Shown here: positions 1 through 6,819 of the stretch, one piece after another
Numbering within the stretch: position 1 is the stretch's first letter
Layout: every line of letters begins with the position of its first letter
Assembly (NCBI RefSeq): GCF_042429235.1
Contig: NZ_JBHMBA010000002.1
Origin: Arthrobacter_B citreus
GTDB taxonomy: Bacteria > Actinomycetota > Actinomycetes > Actinomycetales > Micrococcaceae
Strand: one strand, 5' to 3'
DNA: 64,000 nt
Notes under the pieces: generated by a model
Told to the model about the DNA's origin: nothing
The model's input: only the letters and a program-made list of their open reading frames with translations
Databases searched by the model: none
Position numbers and translations under genes: made by a program

Positions 1-1194
1 GAGTCCGTTGCCCTGGCCCTGCCTGCCGCCACCGTGGCCGACGCCGCCGCCGTCGCCGAGGGCGCCCTCTTCGGCGCCTACAGCTACACCGAACACCGCA
101 CCGACAAGGGCACCGCAGCCAAGAATCCCGTCAGCAGCATCATCGTTGTCACTCCCGCCGCCGAGGAGAAGGCGCTCAAGCCGGCACTGGAACGCGCCCG
201 CATCCTGGGCCGCGCCGTCAATGCCACCCGGACGCTGGTGAACCAGCCCCCGAGCCACCTCTACCCGGAAACCTTCGCCGCCGCCGCCAAGGATTTGGCC
301 AAGCCCCTCTCGTCCAAGGTCAAGGTGACCGTTATGGACGAAAAGAAGCTGGAGCGTGACGGCTTCGGCGGCCTGATGGGCGTGGGCAAGGGTTCCTCCC
401 GCCCGCCGCGCATGGTCAAGGTGGAATACGCGCCGCAGCGCGCCAAGGCCAAGCTGGCCCTGGTGGGCAAGGGCATCACCTTTGACTCCGGCGGACTGTC
501 GCTGAAGCCTGCCGCGGGCATGCAGACCATGAAGTGCGACATGGGCGGGGCCGCCGTCGTGCTCAACGCGCTGCTTGCCATCGCGGATCTGGGCCTGCCC
601 GTCAAGGTCACCGCCTGGCTGTGCCTTGCGGAGAACATGCCCTCGGGCACCGCCCAGCGCCCCGGCGACGTCATGACGACCTACGGCGGCCGGACCGTTG
701 AGGTGCTCAACACCGACGCCGAGGGCCGCCTGGTCATGGCCGACGGCCTCGTTGCCGCTTCCGAGGAAGCCCCTGATGTGCTGATCGACGTCGCCACCCT
801 CACCGGCGCCCAGATGATCGCCCTGGGCAACCGCGTCTCGGCCGTCATGGGCGAGGAGGGCGTGCGCGACGCCGTGAAGGCCGCCGCGGACCGTGCCGGA
901 GAACTCTTCTGGCCGATGCCCATTCCGGAGGAGCTGCGCGCCAGCCTGGACTCGCAGGTTGCCGACATCGCCAACCACGGCGAGCGGTTTGGCGGCATGA
1001 TGACGGCGGCAACATTCCTGCGGGAGTTTGTCGGCGAAGTTGACGGCGTCAAGATCCCCTGGGCCCATCTGGACATTGCCGGTCCCGCCTTCAACGAAGG
1101 CTCGCCGTACGGCTACACGCCCAAGGAGGGCACCGGCGTCGCCGTCCGCACGCTGGTGGCCTACGCGGAAGACGTCGTCTCCCGCTCCGCCTAA
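1..1194 (+). CDS. pepA: Leucyl aminopeptidase (M17), 5'-truncated
   Basis: M17 leucyl aminopeptidase, a cytoplasmic two-metal exopeptidase that removes N-terminal residues from peptides. The reading frame is open to the first base of the window, so the start lies outside; only the end of the N-terminal domain and the complete catalytic domain are present (about 397 codons of roughly 500 usual). Visible family marks are GKGITFDSGGLSLKP, which holds the metal and catalytic lysine region, and the M17 signature NTDAEGRL, which holds a metal ligand and the catalytic arginine. The C-terminal GYTPKEGTGVAVRTL is also typical. It is followed by a 204-bp gap before lpdA, so it is probably transcribed separately. 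The identification is secure; the full N-terminus cannot be assessed. Confidence 0.95.
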   Translation, partial: ESVALALPAATVADAAAVAEGALFGAYSYTEHRTDKGTAAKNPVSSIIVVTPAAEEKALKPALERARILGRAVNATRTLVNQPPSHLYPETFAAAAKDLAKPLSSKVKVTVMDEKKLERDGFGGLMGVGKGSSRPPRMVKVEYAPQRAKAKLALVGKGITFDSGGLSLKPAAGMQTMKCDMGGAAVVLNALLAIADLGLPVKVTAWLCLAENMPSGTAQRPGDVMTTYGGRTVEVLNTDAEGRLVMADGLVAASEEAPDVLIDVATLTGAQMIALGNRVSAVMGEEGVRDAVKAAADRAGELFWPMPIPEELRASLDSQVADIANHGERFGGMMTAATFLREFVGEVDGVKIPWAHLDIAGPAFNEGSPYGYTPKEGTGVAVRTLVAYAEDVVSRSA

Positions 1195-1253
1195 GCCCGG
1201 CCTATAGCACCGGCCCCGTTCAGGGGCCACCGGTAACGACCGTTGTGACTGGT

Positions 1254-1328
1254 GTTTCTCATTACACTTCCCGCCGGCGGGCCTTCATCGAGTGGATGGA
1301 GTCCTGCCGGCGGGATAGTGTGAGAGAC
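1254..1328. repeat. Long imperfect inverted repeat between pepA and lpdA
   Basis: The arms 1264-1278 (ACACTTCCCGCCGGC) and 1306-1321 (GCCGGCGGGATAGTGT) pair with a single bulged base. The stem can extend outward through TCTCA (1257-1261) and TGAGA (1321-1325) after a short internal loop. There is no T-run after it. It may be a pepA terminator without a U-tract, or structure in the lpdA leader about 70 nt upstream of the start. Confidence 0.55.
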
Positions 1329-1398
1329 AATCACGACCGCCCAAATCACTAAAACGACGCGCCCATGTGCGTCACCGATTACGCGAGGGAGCGTCCAA

Positions 1399-2781
1399 GT
1401 GGCCGAAAAGGCAACTGCGCAAGAATTCGACATCCTGATCCTTGGAGGAGGAAGCGGCGGTTACGCCGCTGCCCTTCGCTCCGTGGAGCTGGGTTTCTCA
1501 GTAGGACTTATCGAAAAGGGAAAGCTGGGCGGCACCTGCCTGCACAACGGCTGCATCCCCACCAAGGCCCTGCTGCACTCGGCGGAAATCGCCGAGAACG
1601 CCAAGTCCGCTTCGAAGTACGGCATTAAGGCCACCTTCGACTCCGTGGACATGACGGCAGTGAACTCCTACAAGGACAACATCATTGCGGGCAAGTTCCG
1701 CGGCCTCCAGGGCCTGATCAAGTCCAAGGGCATCACCGTCATTGAGGGCGAAGGCAAGCTCACCAGCGAAAAGACCATTGAGGTCAACGGCGAGACCTAC
1801 ACGGGCGCCAACATCATCCTGGCCACCGGCTCCTACTCCCGCTCACTCCCGGGCCTGGAAATCGGCGGCAAGGTCATCACCTCCGACCAGGCGCTGAAGA
1901 TGGACACCGTTCCCAAGAGCGCCATCATCCTCGGCGGCGGCGTCATTGGCGTCGAGTTCGCCTCGGTCTGGAACTCCTTCGGCGTGGACGTCACCATCAT
2001 CGAAGGCCTGCCGTCGCTGGTCCCCAACGAAGACGCGGCAATCATCAAGCAGCTCGAGCGCGCGTACAAGAAGCGCGGCATCAAGTTCAGCACCGGCATC
2101 TTCTTTGACAACGTCAAGCAGAACGACGACGGCGTCGTCGTCACGCTGGCGGACGGCAAGACCTACGAAGCGGACCTGATGCTCGTGGCCGTGGGCCGCG
2201 GCCCGGTCACCGCCAACCTGGGTTACGAAGAAGCCGGCCTGACCATGGACCGCGGCTTCGTCATCACCAACGAGCGCCTGCACACCGGCGTGGGCAACGT
2301 CTACGCCGTGGGCGACATCGTTCCCGGCCTGCAGCTGGCGCACCGCGGCTTCCAGCAGGGCATTTTCGTCGCCGAGGAAATCGCCGGCCTCAAGCCGGTC
2401 ATCGTCGAAGACGTCAACATCCCCAAGGTCACCTACTGCGAGCCGGAAATCGCTTCCGTGGGCCTGACCGAAAAGGCCGCCAAGGCCAAGCTCGGCGATG
2501 AAAACGTCCAGGTCCAGGAATACAACCTGGCCGGCAACGGCAAGACCTCCATCCTGGGCTCCTCCGGCCTGATCAAGATGGTCCGCGAGAAGGACGGCCC
2601 CATTGTGGGCGTCCACATGATCGGCGGACGCATCGGCGAGCAGATCGGTGAAGCGCAGCTGATCGTGAACTGGGAAGCATACCCGGAAGACCTCGCGAGC
2701 CTGCTGCACGCACACCCGACGCAGAATGAAGCCCTCGGCGAAGCCGCAATGGCCCTCGCCGGCAAGCCCCTGCACGGCTAG
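1399..2781 (+). CDS. lpdA: Dihydrolipoamide dehydrogenase (E3)
   Basis: Dihydrolipoamide dehydrogenase, a FAD enzyme that re-oxidises the lipoyl group of 2-oxoacid dehydrogenase complexes and passes electrons to NAD+. At 460 aa it has the family length. Seen in sequence: an N-terminal FAD dinucleotide fold (ILGGGSGGYAAA, about residues 14-25), the redox disulfide GGTCLHNGCIPTK (about 45-57), a second NAD fold (ILGGGVIGVEFA), the FAD motif VYAVGDI, and the C-terminal HAHPTQNEALGEA whose His-Glu pair is the catalytic base of the partner subunit. The start is GTG, with GGGAG about 8 bp upstream. It lies 119 bp before the E2 gene, with which it should work; no E1 gene is in the window. Confidence 0.96.
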   Translation: MAEKATAQEFDILILGGGSGGYAAALRSVELGFSVGLIEKGKLGGTCLHNGCIPTKALLHSAEIAENAKSASKYGIKATFDSVDMTAVNSYKDNIIAGKFRGLQGLIKSKGITVIEGEGKLTSEKTIEVNGETYTGANIILATGSYSRSLPGLEIGGKVITSDQALKMDTVPKSAIILGGGVIGVEFASVWNSFGVDVTIIEGLPSLVPNEDAAIIKQLERAYKKRGIKFSTGIFFDNVKQNDDGVVVTLADGKTYEADLMLVAVGRGPVTANLGYEEAGLTMDRGFVITNERLHTGVGNVYAVGDIVPGLQLAHRGFQQGIFVAEEIAGLKPVIVEDVNIPKVTYCEPEIASVGLTEKAAKAKLGDENVQVQEYNLAGNGKTSILGSSGLIKMVREKDGPIVGVHMIGGRIGEQIGEAQLIVNWEAYPEDLASLLHAHPTQNEALGEAAMALAGKPLHG

Positions 2782-2791
2782 ACCAAGAACC

Positions 2792-2832
2792 ACCTGCCCA
2801 GTGCACCCGGCAGGTAACCCTCCGGGTGCACT
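2792..2832 (+). promoter_or_regulatory. Two mutually exclusive hairpins between lpdA and E2
   Basis: ACCTGCC (2792-2798) can pair with GGCAGGT (2809-2815). AGTGCACCCGG (2800-2810) can pair with CCGGGTGCACT (2822-2832), an 11-bp perfect stem. The two structures share bases 2809-2810 and overlap in space, so only one can form at a time. There is no strong T-run, so a terminator, an mRNA-processing site or a mere spacer hairpin are all possible. Confidence 0.5.
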
Positions 2833-2900
2833 AGGCTTCACACCACCAGCACCAGCGGTACGGCTGGTCAACAGATCTAACAAGGAGAAACGGGGACAAT

Positions 2901-4670
2901 ATGTCTGAAACCGTGAACTTACCCGCCCTTGGCGAAAGCGTCACCGAAGGCACCGTCACCCGCTGGCTCAAGGCCGTGGGCGACAGCGTTGAGGTAGACG
3001 AGCCGCTGCTGGAAGTATCCACCGACAAGGTTGATACCGAGATCCCCTCCCCCGTTGCCGGCGTGATCGAGGAAATCCTCGTCGCCGAAGACGAAACCGC
3101 TGAGGTTGGCCAGGCGCTGGTGCGCATTGGCGACGGCTCCGGCTCCGCTGAAGCTGCTCCCGCCGAGGAAGCCCCGGCCGAAGAGGCTCCCGCCGAGGAA
3201 GCCCCGGCCGAAGAGGCACCTGCAGAGGAAGCTCCGGCACAGGACGCTCCCGCCGCCGAGTCCTCCGACTCAGCCGAGGGCACCGACGTGACCCTGCCCG
3301 CGCTGGGCGAGTCCGTCACCGAGGGCACCGTCACCCGCTGGCTCAAGGCCGTGGGCGATGACGTCGAGGTTGACGAGCCCCTGCTCGAGGTATCCACCGA
3401 CAAGGTTGACACCGAGATCCCTTCCCCCGTGGCCGGCAAGCTGCTGGAAATCCGCGTCAACGAAGATGACACCGCCGAGGTTGGCGCCGTCCTGGCCGTC
3501 ATCGGTTCCGGTGCCGCCGCTCCGGCAAAGGCTGAGCCCAAGAAAGCCGAGCCCGTAGCGGCAGCTTCCAAGGACGAGCGCGAAGCTCCGGCTGCGGAGC
3601 CGAAGAAGGAAGAAGCGCCTGCCCCGAAGCAGGAGGAGAAGAAGCCTGAGCCCAAGGCCGAGGCACCCAAGCAGGAAGCTCCGAAGCAGGAAGCTCCCGC
3701 CGCCTCCGAGCCCGAAGGCACCTACGTCACCCCGCTGGTGCGCAAGCTCGCCAACCAGCACGGCGTGGACCTGTCCACGGTCAAGGGTTCCGGCGTCGCC
3801 GGCCGCATCCGCAAGCAGGATGTCCTCGAGGCTGCCGAAGCCAAGAAGGCTGCTGACTCCAAGCCCGCCGCCGCACCGGCAGCTTCCCCGGCGTCCTCGT
3901 CCTCGGACAAGGCAGCACCGGCACAGATCAGCGAAGCAAGCGCCAAGCTGCGCGGCACCACGGTGAAGGCACCGCGGATCCGCCAGACGATCGCCCGCCG
4001 CATGGTCGAGTCGCTGCAGGTCTCGGCTCAGCTGACCCAGGTCCAGGAAGTGGACATGACGCGCATCGCCAAGCTGCGCGCCTCCGCCAAGGAATCCTTC
4101 GCCGCCCAGAACGGCGCGAAGCTCACCTTCCTGCCGTTCATCGCCAAGGCCGTGACCGAAGCGCTCAAGCAGCACCCCAAGCTGAACGCTTCCTACGACT
4201 CGGACGCCCAGCAGATCACGTACCACGACGCCGAGCACCTCGCGATCGCCGTGGACACCGAAAAGGGCCTGCTGGTTCCGGTCATCAACGATGCCGGCGA
4301 CCTGAACATCGCCGGCCTGGCCAAGCGCATCGGCGACGTCGGTTCGCGGACCAAGAACGGCAAGATCGGTCCGGACGAGCTGTCCGGCGGAACCTTCACG
4401 ATCACCAACATCGGTTCCGTGGGCGCGCTCTTCGACACCCCGATCATCAACCAGCCGCAGGTGGGCATCCTGGGCACCGGTGCGATCGTCAAGCGTCCCG
4501 TCGTCCTGACCGACGCCGAGGGCAACGACACCATTGCCATCCGCTCCATGATGTACCTGTCCCTGTCCTATGACCACCGCCTGGTGGACGGCGCAGATGC
4601 AGGCCGCTTCCTGCAGACGCTGAAGGCACGGCTTGAAGAAGGCAACTTCTCGGCGGACCTGGGCCTGTAA
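2901..4670 (+). CDS. sucB: Dihydrolipoamide acyltransferase E2 with two lipoyl domains
   Basis: E2 component of a 2-oxoacid dehydrogenase complex, usually annotated in actinobacteria as 2-oxoglutarate dehydrogenase succinyltransferase, although it also serves as the pyruvate dehydrogenase E2 in relatives. The 589 aa run in order: lipoyl domain 1 (lipoyl lysine K43 in STDKVDTEIPS), a Glu-Ala-Pro linker, a near-identical lipoyl domain 2 (K168), a second charged linker, a peripheral-subunit-binding domain (about 274-312, ending in GSGVAGRIRKQDVLEA), and the acyltransferase domain with the catalytic histidine in SYDHRLVDGAD. The ribosome site AAGGAG lies 12 bp before the ATG. It sits directly after lpdA and ends at a strong terminator. 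Whether the acyl substrate is succinyl or acetyl is not decided by this sequence. Confidence 0.93.
   Translation: MSETVNLPALGESVTEGTVTRWLKAVGDSVEVDEPLLEVSTDKVDTEIPSPVAGVIEEILVAEDETAEVGQALVRIGDGSGSAEAAPAEEAPAEEAPAEEAPAEEAPAEEAPAQDAPAAESSDSAEGTDVTLPALGESVTEGTVTRWLKAVGDDVEVDEPLLEVSTDKVDTEIPSPVAGKLLEIRVNEDDTAEVGAVLAVIGSGAAAPAKAEPKKAEPVAAASKDEREAPAAEPKKEEAPAPKQEEKKPEPKAEAPKQEAPKQEAPAASEPEGTYVTPLVRKLANQHGVDLSTVKGSGVAGRIRKQDVLEAAEAKKAADSKPAAAPAASPASSSSDKAAPAQISEASAKLRGTTVKAPRIRQTIARRMVESLQVSAQLTQVQEVDMTRIAKLRASAKESFAAQNGAKLTFLPFIAKAVTEALKQHPKLNASYDSDAQQITYHDAEHLAIAVDTEKGLLVPVINDAGDLNIAGLAKRIGDVGSRTKNGKIGPDELSGGTFTITNIGSVGALFDTPIINQPQVGILGTGAIVKRPVVLTDAEGNDTIAIRSMMYLSLSYDHRLVDGADAGRFLQTLKARLEEGNFSADLGL
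3163..3243 (+). repeat. Tandem Glu-Ala-Pro codon repeats in the E2 linker
   Basis: A 15-bp unit encoding EEAPA is repeated about five times between the two lipoyl domains, with slight drift (gccgaggaagccccg, gccgaagaggctccc). It encodes a flexible extended linker. Such arrays can vary in copy number between strains. Confidence 0.8.
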
Positions 4671-4696
4671 CTTCAGGATCCGGTAGCCGTTGAGCC

Positions 4697-4732
4697 GCAA
4701 AGGGCGCTTTCCTTCGGGAAGGCGCCCTTTGC
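4697..4732. terminator. Intrinsic terminator after the E2 gene, UUCG loop
   Basis: A 16-bp stem (4697-4712 with 4717-4732, one G-T wobble) is closed by the stable tetraloop TTCG. It lies 26 bp after the E2 stop codon. The following bases are only weakly T-rich, as is common in high-GC actinobacteria. Confidence 0.85.
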
Positions 4733-4817
4733 GCTGCTTGGACCGAACCGTTCTACCTGTTGTAGAAAAGTTACCCGTGAGGCACCGCTCCGGCACAGAA
4801 TGCTGACGGACTGTCGG

Positions 4818-4823
4818 TAAACT
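4818..4823 (+). promoter_or_regulatory. -10 element of a leaderless promoter
   Basis: TAAACT ends exactly 6 nt before the ATG at 4830. That places the transcription start at or next to the start codon. No usable ribosome-binding site intervenes. Confidence 0.6.
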
Positions 4824-4829
4824 GGGGGC

Positions 4830-5177
4830 ATGGACTTCCTACAGAGCTTCCTTGTCTTCCTGCACATCCTTGGCGCAGCCATCATCGTCGGCATCTGGTT
4901 CGCGAGGATCAAGAACCCCACCGTGATGCCCGGCCAGTTCCACGCGGCACTGTTGCAGCTGGTGACCGGTTTGCTGCTCGTTGGCCTGGCCGAGATGGAT
5001 GACTACGACGTCAACCACATCAAGATCGCCGTCAAACTCACGGTCACCCTGGTCATTGCCGTCCTCGCCTTCATCGGCCAGCGCCGGTACAAGAAGGATC
5101 AGCCGGTGAGCGGACTCCTGGCCAACGGCGTCGGCATCCTGACGGTGCTCAATATCGCCCTTGCCACCATGTGGTAA
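4830..5177 (+). CDS. Small conserved membrane protein of unknown function
   Basis: A 115-aa protein with four likely membrane segments, at about residues 5-24, 38-54, 66-84 and 94-113. A short acidic loop (EMDDYD, 55-60) and a basic loop (QRRYKKD, 84-90) fix a plausible topology. I do not recognise the family; the N-terminal FLHILGAAIIVG is reminiscent of small CopD/DUF-type membrane proteins that carry a histidine in the first helix. It is read alone, between the E2 terminator and the OsmC gene. Its start is supported by a -10 hexamer placed for leaderless transcription. Function unknown. Confidence 0.8.
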   Translation: MDFLQSFLVFLHILGAAIIVGIWFARIKNPTVMPGQFHAALLQLVTGLLLVGLAEMDDYDVNHIKIAVKLTVTLVIAVLAFIGQRRYKKDQPVSGLLANGVGILTVLNIALATMW

Positions 5178-5327
5178 CAACCGTTTGACGAACATCCGCA
5201 GTGATCGGCCCGGTGGCGCATCCGCTCCGGCCGCTGCGGTGGATCATGCCGCACGACTCTGAATAGGATGGGATGAAGTGCCGGCGCCTGCCGGCCTTCA
5301 TCCCATCCGCTTTTTAAGGAGCCCCCC

Positions 5328-5756
5328 ATGGCTACAGTCCGCTCAGCCCACACCGTATGGAACGGCGATCTCTTCAACGGCAAGGGCGAGGTCACCCTCG
5401 ACAGCTCCGGCCTGGGAACCTACGACGTCACGTGGAAGGCCCGCGCCGAGGAAGCCAACGGCAAGACCAGCCCCGAGGAACTCATCGCCGCAGCCCACTC
5501 GGCCTGCTTCTCCATGGCCTTCAGCAACGGCCTGGCCGAAGCCGGCAAGACCGCCGAGCGGATTGAAACGTCGGCGGACGTTACCTTCGTTCCCGGGACC
5601 GGCATCACCGAAAGCCTGCTCAAGGTGACCGCTGTTGTCCCCGGCCTCACCGCAGAGGAGTTCGAGGACATCGCCGAAGCAGCCAAGAGCGGCTGCCCGG
5701 TTTCCCAGGCCCTCGCCGGAATCAAGATCTCCCTGGAAGCCACCCTCGAGTCCTAG
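5328..5756 (+). CDS. OsmC/Ohr-family organic hydroperoxide reductase
   Basis: OsmC-like thiol peroxidase of 142 aa, the usual OsmC length, expected to detoxify organic hydroperoxides in the cytoplasm as a dimer. Both redox cysteines are visible: C60 in AAAHSACFSMAFS, the reactive peroxidatic cysteine region, and C123 in AKSGCPVSQAL, the resolving cysteine. An AAGGAG ribosome site lies just before the ATG. The long N-terminal beta region (TVWNGDLFNGKGEVTLD) and the EELIAAAHSACF spacing favour the OsmC over the Ohr subgroup. It is monocistronic and followed by a bidirectional terminator shared with the convergent fluC genes. Confidence 0.92.
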   Translation: MATVRSAHTVWNGDLFNGKGEVTLDSSGLGTYDVTWKARAEEANGKTSPEELIAAAHSACFSMAFSNGLAEAGKTAERIETSADVTFVPGTGITESLLKVTAVVPGLTAEEFEDIAEAAKSGCPVSQALAGIKISLEATLES

Positions 5757-5770
5757 GCTCCAGTTCTGCC

Positions 5771-5816
5771 ATGCCACACGGCCCCTGTCCCGCCCGGGGC
5801 AGGGGCCGTGTGGCAT
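5771..5816. terminator. Bidirectional terminator between osmC and fluC
   Basis: A 21-bp stem (5771-5791 with 5796-5816, one wobble or mismatch) has a GCCC loop and is followed by TTCGGTTT on the plus strand. It lies between convergent genes, so it can serve both. Confidence 0.88.
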
Positions 5817-5836
5817 TTCGGTTTCCCCGCCGAACC

Positions 5837-6214
5837 CTAGAGCGCCGCTCCCACCCCGAGTCCGATGACGGCGGCTGCCACCGAGAGCACAAGCATCACA
5901 ACACCGCTGACGAATGACGCGCCAAGGCGGCCCTGTTTTATCAGCTGTACGGTCTCGTAACTCGCAGTGCTGAAGGTTGTATAGCCGCTCAGGAACCCGG
6001 CACCAATCAAGACGCTGAGGTCTGTAGGCTCCAGGCGTGTGAGGGTGAGCCCGGTGAGCAGCCCGAGCACAAGGGATCCGGAGACATTGATAATCGTTGT
6101 TGCCCAGGGGAAAGAGGTCTTCAGGTGCGACCGAATAAGGTCGTCAATCACGAACCGCGCGACGGCGCCCAGCCCGCCGGCCAGCACCAGCACCAGAAAG
6201 ACTGCGGGGGTCAT
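5837..6214 (-). CDS. crcB: Fluoride channel/exporter FluC (CrcB), copy 1
   Basis: FluC/CrcB family fluoride channel of 125 aa with four membrane helices. Family marks are AGGLGAVARF (12-21), the pore asparagine N43 in TIINVSGSLVLG, and the phenylalanine-box region GAGFLSGYTTFSTAS (71-85). Members act as dual-topology dimers that let toxic fluoride leave the cell. This copy begins inside the last codons of the upstream crcB paralogue (ATGA overlap at 6211-6214). Actinobacteria often carry two unequal adjacent copies, which may form an antiparallel heterodimer. No fluoride riboswitch is evident upstream. Confidence 0.94.
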   Translation of the reverse strand: MTPAVFLVLVLAGGLGAVARFVIDDLIRSHLKTSFPWATTIINVSGSLVLGLLTGLTLTRLEPTDLSVLIGAGFLSGYTTFSTASYETVQLIKQGRLGASFVSGVVMLVLSVAAAVIGLGVGAAL

Positions 6215-6669
6215 GAAGAAGCCCCACGCCGGCCGCTGTTCCGTCCACCCGGGCCACGGATGCTGATTCTGCTCGCCACGGCAATGCCCGCCCAGGTGCC
6301 GCAGGCTCCTACCAGCACAGTTCCGAGTGCGTATATTAGCGCCGCCCAGGGCAGAGAGTCGCTGAGATACAGAGCGGTGCCGGTGGCCAGCGAACTGTAG
6401 GTGGTGAAGCCGCCACAGAAACCCGTCCCGAGCAGCAGCTTGAGCTTCCTGCCGGTCGGCGAACTGCCCGTGCGGGTGATGGCCTCATAGAGGCAGCCAA
6501 GCAAAAAGGCTCCAATCACGTTGATGACAGGGATGGCCACTGAAACTTCGCCCAGGTTCGGGATGACCAGTGCAAGGCCTTCACGTCCGGCCACACCAGC
6601 GGCACCGCCAACGAAAACCAGTGCCATTGGCCCCCAACGCACATGTGCAACACGGCTGCCGGCGCTCAT
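6211..6669 (-). CDS. crcB: Fluoride channel/exporter FluC (CrcB), copy 2
   Basis: Second FluC/CrcB paralogue, 152 aa from the chosen start. It shows the pore asparagine N50 in PVINVIGAFLLGC and the motif GTGFCGGFTTYSS (81-93) in place of copy 1's SGYTTFS. The reading frame is open further upstream to 6786, but that extension is Arg/Pro-rich and not membrane-like. The ATG at 6669 has GAGG about 7 bp before it and gives the normal family length. It is translationally coupled to copy 1 and most likely forms a dual-topology pair with it, which is inferred from adjacency and paralogy. Confidence 0.9.
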   Translation of the reverse strand: MSAGSRVAHVRWGPMALVFVGGAAGVAGREGLALVIPNLGEVSVAIPVINVIGAFLLGCLYEAITRTGSSPTGRKLKLLLGTGFCGGFTTYSSLATGTALYLSDSLPWAALIYALGTVLVGACGTWAGIAVASRISIRGPGGRNSGRRGASS

Positions 6670-6770
6670 TCGGCAACCTCGGGCAGGTCCGGAGGTGCAT
6701 CGACCACACAGGCGGACAGCAGCAGCACCGAACGTGGTGGTAATCCAGCGGGGGTGCCGGCGCCCCACGG

Positions 6771-6807
6771 CGGTCCGGCCTGGCACTGGGGAAACGGGGC
6801 CGGGCCG
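6771..6807 (-). terminator. Possible terminator after the tricorn gene
   Basis: CGGTCCGGCC (6771-6780) pairs with GGCCGGGCCG (6798-6807), 10 bp with one G-T wobble and a 17-nt loop. It starts 13 bp past the tricorn stop and precedes the fluC genes. There is no T-run. Confidence 0.4.
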
Positions 6808-6819
6808 AGACCGTGGGCC

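Noticed and set aside
3163..3243. A CRISPR-like array from the repeated unit in the E2 gene
   Set aside because: The units are 15 bp, contiguous without spacers, and in frame as EEAPA codons, so they are coding repeats.
3270..4796. A 508-codon minus-strand frame over the E2 gene
   Set aside because: Antisense to the E2 acyltransferase domain, whose motifs are clear; the frame is a by-product of codon bias and linker repeats.
6670..6786. An N-terminal extension of the second fluC gene to 6786
   Set aside because: The extra 39 residues are Arg/Pro-rich and non-membrane, and a GAGG site directs initiation at 6669.
6670..6819. A fluoride riboswitch ahead of the fluC pair
   Set aside because: The 150-bp gap contains only a GC-rich hairpin; the conserved fluoride-aptamer arrangement is not recognisable.
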